Positions 29,635 to 37,650 are shown, counted from the first letter of the stretch. The stretch is DNA of 64,000 nt from Leptospira fletcheri (GCF_004769195.1 NZ_RQET01000003.1:1-64000), one strand, 5' to 3'. Notes: generated by a model from the letters alone, not told the origin. A program made the numbers and translations.

Positions 29635-30528
29635 ATGTCCGCTTTTAGATTTTCCAGCCTATTCTTTTGCGCTATTCTTCTCATATCCAATTCCGTTTCC
29701 GCAAAGGAACCCATTCACGAAAAACTGGATCGATTGTTCTTCGAGCAAGTCCGCAAATTGGAAAGCGGTACATTAGAGGAGAAAGTCCAGGCTGCCGAGT
29801 ATCTGAAATTCGTAAAAAGCAAATTGGCGGTTCGCCCTCTTTTGGACGCTTTAAAGGGAAATCCCAAGGTGCCTAAATCGGAAGAGAACTCTCCTTCCTT
29901 AAAATTCGCCATCGCTCAGGCGCTCGGTGCGATGGAATTGGACTTGGCCGCTCCCGGATTGGTGGAAGAGTTCAAGCGCATGTCTCCTCAAGTTCAGGAA
30001 TCCGATCTCCCGAATTTCAGTTCTGCGGAAGGTTATAACCTGACGATCTCCGTGGGGGAAGTCGTTCGGAATTTGGGTCTTTTGCCCTATTCGAAAGAGA
30101 ATGAAGATACCATCGTAACGGGCTTAAGCCATCCCAATTTCTATATCCGTGCCGCTGCCGCTGACGGTCTCAAAAACCAGAAACGGAAGGAATCCTTGGC
30201 TCAATTGAATTCGGCCCTAGAAAAGGAAAAAAATGCCTTCGTAAAAGTCGCGATTCTGAACGCTATCGTTTCCAACAATCGGATCGCGAATCAGAAGTTT
30301 TACGATCTTTGCGCGTTCTTGAAGGACGAATCGCCTATGGTTCGTTACAGGACTTCCGTAGCCGTGGGAGAGGTGGATCTGAAAGCAGGCGAATTTTCCC
30401 TGAGAGAGGCTCTTTTGATCGAACATGAGCCGATCGTGCGAGAACAGATTAAAAAGGACCTCGCTAGTGTGATCGGATTTAAAATGCCGGCGACCAGCTT
30501 TATGTTCCAAGACCAAAGCGGGAAATAA
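29635..30528 (+). CDS. exported HEAT-repeat protein
   Basis: This 297-residue protein has a signal peptide (FSSLFFCAILLISNSVSAKE) followed by tandem HEAT-like helical pairs. Clear units include KVQAAEYLKFVKSKLAVRPLLDAL, KFAIAQALGAMELDLAAPGLVEEF, FYIRAAAADGLKNQKRKESLAQL and PMVRYRTSVAVGEVDLKAGEFSL. HEAT arrays are protein-interaction scaffolds, and the export signal places this one in the periplasm. GGGGGGACC precedes the ATG. A terminator overlaps the stop codon. Confidence 0.82.
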   Translation: MSAFRFSSLFFCAILLISNSVSAKEPIHEKLDRLFFEQVRKLESGTLEEKVQAAEYLKFVKSKLAVRPLLDALKGNPKVPKSEENSPSLKFAIAQALGAMELDLAAPGLVEEFKRMSPQVQESDLPNFSSAEGYNLTISVGEVVRNLGLLPYSKENEDTIVTGLSHPNFYIRAAAADGLKNQKRKESLAQLNSALEKEKNAFVKVAILNAIVSNNRIANQKFYDLCAFLKDESPMVRYRTSVAVGEVDLKAGEFSLREALLIEHEPIVREQIKKDLASVIGFKMPATSFMFQDQSGK

Positions 30529-30546
30529 GTCCCGTTTTTCTTTTTT
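30516..30546 (+). terminator. Rho-independent terminator overlapping a stop codon
   Basis: AAGCGGGA pairs with TCCCGTTT around a loop containing the TAA stop, followed by TTTTTCTTTTTT. It would terminate the HEAT-repeat gene and lies just ahead of the convergent tRNA-Val. Confidence 0.6.
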
Positions 30547-30578
30547 ATTTCGGAAAGAAGTAAGAAGGGAGTTCCGGG

Positions 30579-30655
<77 letters not shown>

Positions 30656-30945
30656 CGGTAGCGACCAGTATTATGATGCGACTCCTATCGTAAAGCCTTT
30701 TCGATTCGGCCTTTCTTCACTCATTTTTTCCCGATCGAAAACGTATCCGAATCAATCCCAAGGAATTCTTAGAGAAAACCGGACGATTTTCCGTCGGTGA
30801 ACCCTGTTTTTGAGGCTAAAAATCAGAATTAATCTAGGCAGATTTCGGAATCGGCTAGGATTTTCCGGGATCGGCGTGCAATTCGAACGTCATAGGCTTA
30901 TAGTAAGCGCTACAAAAGTCGACGTGGAAACTGGAGGAGGTACCA

Positions 30946-31797
30946 ATGACCGTCCAAACAACTACTAAAAAGCGAAATATCAAACCGATCGACGCAAAGT
31001 CTCCGAGCGTACGCAAAATGGATTTCGAAGGGTTAGACCAGCTTTCCGATTATTATATCGCCGGGAATTCCTTCGTCACTCATACGGTAAACGCCTATCA
31101 TATTATTTTCCCCGAAGGAGAGCGCTTCTTTATCAAGAGTGTAAAAGCCTTTTCCGACCAAGTTACCGATCCAGGACTACAAAACCGTGTGAAGGCTTTT
31201 ATCGGTCAGGAAGTTCAACACGGAAAGGAACATGAAAAAGCGTTGGAAATGCTGGAAAAGAAAGGTTATCCGGTCTCTCGGATCCTGAAATTCTATGTGA
31301 AAACCGCCTATTCCTTTTTCTGGCCAATCCTGGAATTCCTGTTCGGAAAGAAACTGAAACTCTCCGTAACCGCCGGGTTAGAACATTATACCGCGACTAT
31401 GGGGGAAATTTCTCTTCGTCACAACCTTCACGACCAAGCGGAGGGAGAGATGAGAAACTTATTGCTTTGGCATGCGTGTGAAGAGATCGAGCACAAGTCC
31501 GTCGCCTACGACGTTCTCCAAACGGTATCCAAAAGTTATCTACTGAGGGTTTTCGGTTTTATCATCGCTTCCTTTATGTTTTGGGGATATGCAGTGATTA
31601 TCCAGCATCTGTTTATCCTATCCGATAAGAACATAGGTCTGAAACGGTATTTCGCCGACATGAAGAACGCGGGTCCGTACGTTTCCCTACTTTGGACCGA
31701 TATATCCAAATCTTTCGGAATTTATTTCAAAAGGGATTTCCATCCGGACCAAACCGGTGGATACGAATTGGCGAACGCCGCTCTCGCAACTATATAA
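30946..31797 (+). CDS. PF10118/COG3687 putative metal-dependent hydrolase, paralogue 1
   Basis: This 283-residue protein belongs to the uncharacterised predicted metal-dependent hydrolase family PF10118. Conserved His/Glu elements likely to bind metal are FIGQEVQHGKEHEKAL near residue 90, TAGLEHYTATMGE near 145 and LLLWHACEEIEHKSVAYDV near 172. A hydrophobic segment IIASFMFWGYAVIIQHLFI near 210 suggests membrane association. The four-helix His/Glu layout resembles ferritin-like diiron proteins. GGAGGAGG precedes the ATG. A very similar paralogue follows after 22 bases, so the two form a tandem duplicate operon. Confidence 0.85.
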   Translation: MTVQTTTKKRNIKPIDAKSPSVRKMDFEGLDQLSDYYIAGNSFVTHTVNAYHIIFPEGERFFIKSVKAFSDQVTDPGLQNRVKAFIGQEVQHGKEHEKALEMLEKKGYPVSRILKFYVKTAYSFFWPILEFLFGKKLKLSVTAGLEHYTATMGEISLRHNLHDQAEGEMRNLLLWHACEEIEHKSVAYDVLQTVSKSYLLRVFGFIIASFMFWGYAVIIQHLFILSDKNIGLKRYFADMKNAGPYVSLLWTDISKSFGIYFKRDFHPDQTGGYELANAALATI

Positions 31798-31819
31798 ACG
31801 AATCGAACGGGTACATTCA

Positions 31820-32671
31820 ATGAGCTTAGAAACGAAAGTGAAAGGTAAAAATTTAAAGCCGATAGACGCACAATCGCCTACGGTCCGTAAGATGGACTTT
31901 TCCGGTTTGGACAAGATCTCCGATCATTATGTGGCGAATAATTCCTTCGTCACACATAATGTGAATGCATATCATGTACTGTTTCCGGAAGGGGAGCGCT
32001 TCTTTATCAAGAGCGTAAAGGCTTTTTCGGACCGTGTCACCGATCCTGGATTACAGAACCGTGTGAAGGCTTTCATCGGTCAGGAAGTCCAGCATGGAAA
32101 GGAACATGAAAAAGCTCTGGAGATTCTGGAAGCCCAAGGGCGTCCGATCCGAGCCATGTTGAAGTTCTACGTGTGGACCGCTTTTGATTTTTTGGTTCCC
32201 GTATTGGAGTTCCTGTTCGGAAAGAAACTGAAACTCTCCGTAACCGCAGGGTTGGAACATTATACGGCTAGCATGGGAGAAGTAGTACTCAGGCATAGGT
32301 TGTACGACAATGCGGAAGGGGAGATGAGAAACTTATTGCTTTGGCATGCCTGCGAAGAGATCGAGCATAAATCGGTAGCTTACGACGTTCTCCAAACGAT
32401 ATCAAAAAGTTATGTTTTGCGTATTTTCGGCTTTTTGATCGCTTCCCTGATCTTCTGGGGATATTCGATTTTTCTACAGCACTGGTTCCTTTTGGCGGAT
32501 AAGAAAGTAGGGATCCGAAAGTATTTTCAAGATCTCAACGGCTCCCGGCCCATAGGAAGAGTTTTGTATCCGTCGCTGGCTTCTATGGCGCTCCTGTATT
32601 TTAAACCCGGTTTTCACCCTGATCAGACCGGCGGATACGAATTAGCGAACGCCGCATTGGCCACCATTTAA
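31820..32671 (+). CDS. PF10118/COG3687 putative metal-dependent hydrolase, paralogue 2
   Basis: This 283-residue paralogue of the preceding gene is identical over long blocks (KSVKAFSD, VTDPGLQNRVKAFIGQEVQH, LEFLFGKKLKLSVTAGLEHY, MRNLLLWHACEEIEHKS, FHPDQTGGYELANAALATI). It keeps every putative metal ligand. Divergence is concentrated in the linker before the membrane segment (EAQGRPIRAMLKFYVWTAFDF) and in the 230-260 region. The reading frame is open further upstream, but the ATG at 31820 gives the same N-terminus as paralogue 1. A terminator follows. Confidence 0.85.
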   Translation: MSLETKVKGKNLKPIDAQSPTVRKMDFSGLDKISDHYVANNSFVTHNVNAYHVLFPEGERFFIKSVKAFSDRVTDPGLQNRVKAFIGQEVQHGKEHEKALEILEAQGRPIRAMLKFYVWTAFDFLVPVLEFLFGKKLKLSVTAGLEHYTASMGEVVLRHRLYDNAEGEMRNLLLWHACEEIEHKSVAYDVLQTISKSYVLRIFGFLIASLIFWGYSIFLQHWFLLADKKVGIRKYFQDLNGSRPIGRVLYPSLASMALLYFKPGFHPDQTGGYELANAALATI

Positions 32672-32696
32672 GTAGCACCCATCCAATCCAATTGCT

Positions 32697-32740
32697 TCCC
32701 GCTTCCCGCTCCGCAAGGAGTCGGGAGGTCGGTTTTTTTT
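32697..32740 (+). terminator. Rho-independent terminator after the PF10118 pair
   Basis: A long stem, TCCCG-CTCC-GCAA-GGAG-T-CGGGA with an outer CCG/CGG extension, is followed by eight T residues (32733-32740). Confidence 0.78.
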
Positions 32741-32774
32741 CGCCCGTAAGGAACAAGATTCGATTTTTTTTCGG

Positions 32775-33074
32775 TTATGGGGCCGAAATCCAATTCTCCA
32801 GAAATTTCTGATATTTAACCGGATGGAATTCCGTAAATGATACTTCCGCTAATCCTTGCTTCTGAAAAGGATCTTCTCGGAGTAAGTTTTGCATTTCCTC
32901 TTTAGAGTTCGCTTTTCCTAAAATCATTCCTCCGATTCGAGGTTCCTTCGGGCCGGAAAGTAATAGGATCCCTCTGTCGTACAACGTCTGCAAAAATGCG
33001 CGGTGTTCTACGACCGCAGCTTCGATCTTTTCCAAAGAGGAAGTATAGCGCAGTTCTATTAGAAAAAATTTCAT
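32775..33074 (-). CDS. YciI-family protein
   Basis: This 99-residue dimeric alpha-beta barrel protein of the YciI type has MKFFLIELRYTSSLEKIEAAVVEHRAFLQTLYDRG, LLLSGPKEPRIGGMILGKANSKEE and DPFQKQGLAEVSFTEFHPVKY. The conserved His of the RAFL-helix and the DPF motif fit the family, whose members are small enzymes of mostly unknown reaction. It lies 57 bases downstream of the UvrD-like gene on the same strand. Confidence 0.86.
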   Translation of the reverse strand: MKFFLIELRYTSSLEKIEAAVVEHRAFLQTLYDRGILLLSGPKEPRIGGMILGKANSKEEMQNLLREDPFQKQGLAEVSFTEFHPVKYQKFLENWISAP

Positions 33075-33131
33075 TCTCTTCTCCTAAATACAGGATCGCA
33101 AGGAGACTTGAAACTGCAAAGTACAAGACGC

Positions 33132-34418
33132 CTATTGCGGAGGTTTCTTCCATAGGGGTAGGGAATCGAAATAGGAAAAAAAAAGATCCTCCGCCGTTTC
33201 GCGTGCATTCCTCGTTCGAGACCCCACGATTGCAAGGCTATCTTCGGCTCTGGACAAGGCCACGTAAAGGATTCTGCGCTCCTCTTCCAGGATTTCCTCG
33301 GATGAAGTCCACTTTACGTTCCAACCGTCCGCTAAGTCCACGAAGACCGTATGGAATTCCAGTCCTTTGGCGCTATGGATGGTCAGCAGGAAGTCTTCCG
33401 GAATTCCCGCGCGGAGGTATTCCCGGATCCTATGGTTGGACCTACAGAGGATCTTCCAATTTTTTCCGCAGGTGAGGTACGCGTTTTCCAAAAACGGGAA
33501 AAGGTCCGGGATTCCGTTGATCAAAATTCTACCGACGAACGCTTTCCCTTTTCTATGGGCGCGGACTTCTTTCGTAATTTTGCCGCGGTTTTTCCGGATC
33601 GGAATGTCGGATGCTTCCACAATCTTCGGTAAAGATCTGTAATTTGTAATGAGTAAATGTCGGCTCGTTCCTTGGAAGAATCGAGGAAAATCCAGGAACA
33701 ATTTCACATCCGCTCCACGGAATCCGTAGATGCTCTGAGCGTCGTCTCCCACTACGACGATGGAAGAGCTTTCGCTTAGATTGCGTAGAAAAACGAGCTG
33801 TTCCGAATTCGTATCTTGGAATTCGTCCACCAGGATTTTTTTCAAGAGATTCCTAGGGATTTCCGTCCAAGGTTCTCTTTCCTCGAGAGAGCGAAGAAAC
33901 AAATGCACTAAATCGTCGAAATCCAGTTTTCCCGTACTTGTTTTGTAGGCACGGTAATCTTTCTGCAATTCCTCGTACCATTCCTTGGGAAAGTCCTCAG
34001 GCAAGCTTCGCAGATCCGCCAATAATTCGTACGGAATTCCTCCGACCAAGAATGGGTCTTTCCGGAACCATTCCCGGAAAAAAGCGTTTTTTTCCATGGG
34101 GAGCACGATACTCGGAGTGCGCTTTCGGAAATCGGGGTGCCAACGGGCCAAAGCTTGGAAGCAAAAGGAATGGAAAGTATGGACCCGGACGTTTGTGCGT
34201 CCGACACGGTGTAGGATTCTGTTTCGGATTTCCCCAGCTGCCTTTCTGGTAAAGCTGAGCACAAGTATTTCCTCTGCTCCGACTCCCTGTTCGAGGCTTC
34301 TTTCCACGACTCCCACCATGGTCTTAGTCTTTCCGGAACCGGCGGAAGCGATTACTTGAAGGAATCGGGAAGGGTCCATTATAACCGCTTCTTGTTCGCG
34401 GTCGTATTTTACGTCCAT
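33132..34418 (-). CDS. compact UvrD/Rep-like superfamily 1A DNA helicase
   Basis: This is an SF1A helicase of only about 428 residues against roughly 650-750 for UvrD/Rep/PcrA. All core motifs are present in order: Q-motif region YDREQEAVI, Walker A ASAGSGKTKT near 27, Ia FTRKAAGEI, DEFQDT near 195, GDDAQSIYGFRGAD near 220, NYRSLPKI, HSAKGLEFHTVF near 350 and YVALSRAEDSL near 395. Domain 1B is present in part (KLDFDDLV), but domain 2B between the NYRS motif and HSAKGLEF is reduced to about 90 residues. The start is the ATG at 34418 or the GTG at 34424. It may be a processivity-limited or partner-dependent helicase; it does not look broken. Confidence 0.85.
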   Translation of the reverse strand: MDVKYDREQEAVIMDPSRFLQVIASAGSGKTKTMVGVVERSLEQGVGAEEILVLSFTRKAAGEIRNRILHRVGRTNVRVHTFHSFCFQALARWHPDFRKRTPSIVLPMEKNAFFREWFRKDPFLVGGIPYELLADLRSLPEDFPKEWYEELQKDYRAYKTSTGKLDFDDLVHLFLRSLEEREPWTEIPRNLLKKILVDEFQDTNSEQLVFLRNLSESSSIVVVGDDAQSIYGFRGADVKLFLDFPRFFQGTSRHLLITNYRSLPKIVEASDIPIRKNRGKITKEVRAHRKGKAFVGRILINGIPDLFPFLENAYLTCGKNWKILCRSNHRIREYLRAGIPEDFLLTIHSAKGLEFHTVFVDLADGWNVKWTSSEEILEEERRILYVALSRAEDSLAIVGSRTRNARETAEDLFFSYFDSLPLWKKPPQ

Positions 34419-34506
34419 TCCCACCGACGGGTAGGGTTTCCTCTCCGTCGGTTCTTTTTTTTATATGAAAGGGAGGGCAGAAGGGACTTCGTCTAGGAGT
34501 TCCTGC

Positions 34507-34698
34507 CTACTCCGCTTTTAACCTCTGTTGGATCTCCACCCCTTTTTCCCCCGCTTCCGTCAATTTCTTGATGGCAGTACTCAGAACTAAAACGGATAGA
34601 GCGAGGCTTAGGAAGAAGATTCCGAGGCCCACGGGGGAAGCCCAGCCGTGCCATTTCCCGAACAGTTCCTGGTATTTGAGTTCATCTTGATTTTCCAT
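34507..34698 (-). CDS. small single-pass membrane protein
   Basis: This 63-residue protein has a short charged N-terminus (MENQDELKYQELFGKWHGW), one long hydrophobic helix (VGLGIFFLSLALSVLVLSTAI) and a charged C-terminus. AGGAGA lies 6 bases ahead of its ATG, which supports translation. No family is recognised. It diverges from the MarR gene, and its promoter region holds a perfect inverted repeat, so it is a plausible target of that regulator. Confidence 0.7.
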   Translation of the reverse strand: MENQDELKYQELFGKWHGWASPVGLGIFFLSLALSVLVLSTAIKKLTEAGEKGVEIQQRLKAE

Positions 34699-34750
34699 AG
34701 TTTTCTCCTTTTATTTACCCGGTCTTAGATATCGACTGACCGACATACAT

Positions 34751-34781
34751 GTTTGATTTTTATATAGTAATAAAATCAAAC
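34751..34781. promoter_or_regulatory. candidate MarR operator (10-bp inverted repeat)
   Basis: GTTTGATTTT (34751-34760) is followed after 11 bases by its exact complement AAAATCAAAC (34772-34781). It sits in the divergent region between the small membrane protein gene and the MarR gene, 53 bases from the former's start. A second, overlapping symmetry is ATATAGT (34762-34768)/ACTATAT (34780-34786). No T-run or coding context explains it. Confidence 0.6.
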
Positions 34782-34965
34782 TATATGAAAAACGAAATAC
34801 CTGAAAAAGGTCAACCTCTTTTTAAAGAAAAAGCTGGATTTCAGGGAGGGGTCCAAAAAATGGAATATGGGGGGATTTGCAAAAAATGGAAGGTCTTGAC
34901 TATTTGCTCTTTCGGTGGGATTTTACGCAGGAACGGAGTGCAGGTTTGCAACGAGTCGGAAATCT

Positions 34966-35436
34966 ATGAAAAACGAAATCATTCAGACGATAGGCCAGGC
35001 CGTTATGCTATTCCAGGATGCCTCCGAGGCATTTGATGATACCGCAGCAGAAGTGATGGGGCTGAATCGTACCGATCTGAAATGTCTGGGTATTATCTTC
35101 AGGAATGGATCCGTTTCTCCTAGCGAGATTGCGAGAGTCACCGGGCTTACCAGGGGAGCCATGACGACCGCGCTGGATAGAATCGAAAATGCAGGTTATG
35201 CCAAGCGGATACCGGATCCTTTGGATCGCAGGGGAATCCTTTTGGAACTCACGAAGAAAGGGGAATCCAGTATCGGCTCGATCTGGGGGCCTTTTATAGA
35301 AGTCGGGAAACGGAATTTATCCAAGTACTCCATGGACGAACTGAAGGCGATCCGACAATTCCTGGAAGACGCAAAGAACGCGCAATTCGAACATATCGAA
35401 AGGGTGAGAAAGTTGAAACTACCCAAGCGGTCTTAG
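34966..35436 (+). CDS. MarR-family transcriptional regulator
   Basis: This 156-residue winged-helix protein has FRNGSVSPSEIARVTGLTRGAMTTALDRIENAGYAKRIPDPLDRRGILLELTKKG in the DNA-binding core, with the wing's DRR motif, flanked by dimerisation helices. The open frame continues upstream to 34915, but the ATG at 34966 (MKNEIIQTIGQ) matches the family's length. MarR proteins usually repress a divergent gene and themselves, which suits the inverted repeat in the divergent region. Its stop overlaps that of the convergent TetR gene by 3 bases. Confidence 0.9.
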   Translation: MKNEIIQTIGQAVMLFQDASEAFDDTAAEVMGLNRTDLKCLGIIFRNGSVSPSEIARVTGLTRGAMTTALDRIENAGYAKRIPDPLDRRGILLELTKKGESSIGSIWGPFIEVGKRNLSKYSMDELKAIRQFLEDAKNAQFEHIERVRKLKLPKRS

Positions 35437-36035
35437 GTCAGATCTGCTTCCAATCTCAATAGTTCTCTTTCCAATTTTTGAAGATATTTCGGATCTCCGG
35501 TCATTCCGTATACCTGCATGGTTCCCTGGTAGTACAATAAAATCGACTCGGTAGTCCTGCTTATTTTGTCCCGGTTCGTATCGGGAAACGTTTTCCGTAG
35601 ATACGTCTCGAATAATTCCGTCCAACGTCGGATAAACTCCCCTGTTAATTCCTGTAGCTCGGGTTCGTCATGCGTCTGGTTCGCGAAGTTCGCGACCGGG
35701 CATCCGAACCGGAAGGTGGATTCGGTTCCGCGTTTTACCACTCGCATCCAAGAGTGGATGAAGTCGGGGTAAGAAGATTTTCTATCCATCAGTTTTTGGA
35801 ATAAGGCGAGAATGATCCTTTCCTGGGTCGCCAAGTAAGTTCTACCCAGGTCCTTTTTGGAAGGGAAATGACGGTACAGGCTTTTCTTAAAGGCTCCGGC
35901 ATGCTCTAAGATTTCATTGATTCCGGTATTCGGATACCCCTTCTCGTAAAAGAGATCCAAGGCTGCGGTTAGGATTCTGTCCTTGGCAGGGGAATCTTCC
36001 CGCAGGGAAAGGTTTCCTTGCGAATTGCGGTCCAT
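35433..36035 (-). CDS. TetR-family transcriptional regulator
   Basis: This 200-residue TetR repressor has the N-terminal helix-turn-helix at about 18-65 (DRILTAALDLFYEKGYPNTGINEILEHAGAFKKSLYRHFPSKKDL). The ligand domain contains FGCPVANFANQTHDE, typical of the YcdC/AcrR-like C-terminal group. It diverges from the thioesterase gene, and the 96-base intergenic region carries two copies of TAGAC-N6-GTC, so autorepression together with control of the thioesterase is likely. Confidence 0.9.
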   Translation of the reverse strand: MDRNSQGNLSLREDSPAKDRILTAALDLFYEKGYPNTGINEILEHAGAFKKSLYRHFPSKKDLGRTYLATQERIILALFQKLMDRKSSYPDFIHSWMRVVKRGTESTFRFGCPVANFANQTHDEPELQELTGEFIRRWTELFETYLRKTFPDTNRDKISRTTESILLYYQGTMQVYGMTGDPKYLQKLERELLRLEADLT

Positions 36036-36060
36036 ATCGGTTCTTTAGAGTATAAAAGGA

Positions 36061-36078
36061 GTAGACAGATTTGTCCAC
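36061..36078. promoter_or_regulatory. candidate TetR operator, copy 1
   Basis: GTAGACAGATTTGTCCAC is an imperfect palindrome of the form TAGAC-N6-GTC, starting 26 bases upstream of the tetR start codon. It is 41 bases, about four helical turns, from the second copy. Confidence 0.5.
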
Positions 36079-36102
36079 CTTTTTACTCTAAGTTTATGCG
36101 GG

Positions 36103-36118
36103 TAGACCGATCGGTCTC
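36103..36118. promoter_or_regulatory. candidate TetR operator, copy 2
   Basis: TAGACCGATCGGTCTC contains the perfect 14-bp palindrome AGACCGATCGGTCT (36104-36117) and shares TAGAC-N6-GTC with copy 1. It ends 3 bases before the GGGAGG ribosome-binding site of the thioesterase gene, so bound protein would block that promoter or early elongation. Confidence 0.6.
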
Positions 36119-36131
36119 CCGGGAGGATCGG

Positions 36132-36953
36132 ATGGAAACCTTAGGACTTCAATCTCAAACCTTCGGTTTGCAGTCGTTTACCTTCGATTTGCCCGTTCGC
36201 AGGGCGGATTTGGATGTGAACGGTCATGTGAATAACGGCACGTACCAAAGTTATTTCGAGGAAGCAAGAGAGGCGGCTTTTGCCGAAGCAGGCTTTTTTC
36301 CGACTCGAGCAAAGAATCTTCCCTCTCCCTTCGGCTCGGTTTTTCTAGAATATAAGGCGGAATTAAAGCACCCGGAGTCCATTCGGATTCTGACGTCTTT
36401 TCCGGAGGACCCGCAAGGGAATTGGGAGATCCGCCAAGAGATGTACCGGTCTTCGGATGGTGTATTTGCGGCCTTTGCCAAGTTTTCCGTCTTTTCTCCC
36501 GGGCAGGAACCGCGGCCGCCCGAGTTGAACAAAGAAGGGAGGTTTTTCGAGCATTCCGTTCCGCTTCGTTGGACGGATATCAGTCCGGAGAACCACCCAT
36601 ATCTTTCCTCCCTACAATACTATCTGGACGATGCGAGGATCAAGTCGTTTATCAAAGCAGGCTTTGATCTGAAAGAATTGAATCGTAAAGGTGTCGGGCC
36701 CGTCATTTATAAGGCCACTTTGGATTACTTCGATTCCCTTGTTTTCCCGGAAACGGTTTCCGTTCGAACCCGTGTGGAAAAGGGAGAGAAGAATAGGCTC
36801 CTGTTCATCCAGGATCTTTTCCGTACGGAAGGGGGCGTTGAGATTCATGTTTGTCGAGGCAAGTTTTACGGGATTTTCATGGACCTTCATTCTAAACGTC
36901 CGTTCCGTTTTTCCGAGGAAGAGAAGAAACGCTTTATGACCGACGAGAGCTGA
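36132..36953 (+). CDS. double-hotdog acyl-CoA thioesterase
   Basis: This 273-residue protein has two 4HBT hotdog halves. The N-terminal half carries RRADLDVNGHVNNGTYQSYFEEAREAAF, with the Asp/His/Asn pattern of YbgC/FatA-type thioesterases. The C-terminal half repeats the fold with RWTDISPENHPYLSSLQYYLDDARIKSF, in which the catalytic signature is less exact. It probably hydrolyses acyl-CoA or acyl-ACP. GGGAGG lies 5 bases before the ATG at 36132; the frame is open upstream but crosses the operator region. The last codons (RFMTDES and stop) recur as a near-copy 788 bases downstream, on the far side of hicAB. Confidence 0.88.
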   Translation: METLGLQSQTFGLQSFTFDLPVRRADLDVNGHVNNGTYQSYFEEAREAAFAEAGFFPTRAKNLPSPFGSVFLEYKAELKHPESIRILTSFPEDPQGNWEIRQEMYRSSDGVFAAFAKFSVFSPGQEPRPPELNKEGRFFEHSVPLRWTDISPENHPYLSSLQYYLDDARIKSFIKAGFDLKELNRKGVGPVIYKATLDYFDSLVFPETVSVRTRVEKGEKNRLLFIQDLFRTEGGVEIHVCRGKFYGIFMDLHSKRPFRFSEEEKKRFMTDES

Positions 36954-36966
36954 GCGAAAGGCCGCG
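36930..36966 (+). repeat. direct repeat, left copy (3' end of thioesterase gene)
   Basis: CGCTTTATGACCGACGAGAG followed by CTGAGCGAAAGGCCGCG matches 37718-37754 at 33 of 37 positions. This copy includes the thioesterase stop codon. Confidence 0.7.
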
Positions 36967-37030
36967 CGGTCGGAACGCGGATCCGCTAGTGATCCTATTG
37001 TGGCCGCGCCGGAATCGATCGTTTGCTTCT

Positions 37031-37390
37031 TTAGGTCTTTGCTTTCGGAGATTTAGGATTCAATATTTCTTTTTCGATCGCAGACTGCACGAATTGATTC
37101 AGCGAAATTCCAAGTACAAGCGATTTCCTTACGGCTTTTCTGTGAAGTTCCGGATTGATCCGAACATTAAATGTTCCACGAAAAGATTTGAACAATGGCT
37201 TCTTAAGCTTCTCGCACACGGAAATATAATCGTCCACCGAATCTTTGAAGGATTTTTTTAGTTCCGAAACCGATTTTCCTTCGAACGTAACCAGATCGTC
37301 TATTTCTTCCAATTTCCCGTAAAAAGTTTCATCTTCATCACTATAATGAACCGATCCGATAAAGTCTTTATAGTTTAAAATATCCTTCAT
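37031..37390 (-). CDS. hicB: HicB-family antitoxin
   Basis: This 119-residue antitoxin has an N-terminal degenerate RNase-H-like HicB domain (FIGSVHYSDEDETFYGKLEEID, VTFEGKSVSELKKSFKDSVDDYI). A C-terminal ribbon-helix-helix follows (GTFNVRINPELHRKAVRKSLVLGISLNQFVQSAI) for operator binding. It neutralises HicA and autoregulates the pair. It is second in the operon, and its ATG overlaps the hicA stop (TAATG). The module is more AT-rich than its neighbours and is bracketed by direct repeats, which suggests acquisition. Confidence 0.93.
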   Translation of the reverse strand: MKDILNYKDFIGSVHYSDEDETFYGKLEEIDDLVTFEGKSVSELKKSFKDSVDDYISVCEKLKKPLFKSFRGTFNVRINPELHRKAVRKSLVLGISLNQFVQSAIEKEILNPKSPKAKT

Positions 37391-37650
37391 TATATAATTC
37401 CCTTCTTCATTAGTTCATCCAGCACTAATTCAATCTGATAAGCTTTCAAAATATTCCCCGGATGCGGTTTATGAAGTCTGATCAAATGCTTTGTTTCTTC
37501 ATTTATGAAACCTACTCTTGAGCCTGAAGTTTTCCCTTGGTTTACTTCGGTATAACCTAACCCAGTTAGGATATTTCTTAATTCACCATATGTAAAATCC
37601 TTGGGTTTCGATTTCAGCCTACGAAGCGACTTTTCGAATTTACTCACCAA
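37390..37650 (-). CDS. hicA: HicA-family mRNA interferase toxin
   Basis: This 86-residue double-stranded-RNA-binding-fold toxin has FTYGELRNILTGLGYTEVNQGKTSGSRVGF and the C-terminal IRLHKPHPGNILKAYQIELVLDEL. The GSRVGF position replaces the GSHxxF of many HicA proteins; the HKPHPGN form marks a distinct but common HicA subfamily. The start is TTG 37650 or GTG 37647, without a strong Shine-Dalgarno. A short TTGCA/TGCAA inverted repeat (37661-37683) just upstream may be the HicB operator. Confidence 0.9.
   Translation of the reverse strand: MVSKFEKSLRRLKSKPKDFTYGELRNILTGLGYTEVNQGKTSGSRVGFINEETKHLIRLHKPHPGNILKAYQIELVLDELMKKGII

Noticed and set aside
34749..35036. A plus-strand ORF across the marR promoter
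   Set aside because: It spans the inverted repeat and overlaps the marR start in another frame, with no Shine-Dalgarno and no recognisable protein features.
36018..36131. N-terminal extension of the thioesterase from 36018
   Set aside because: It would cross both candidate TetR operators, and GGGAGG is placed correctly for the ATG at 36132.
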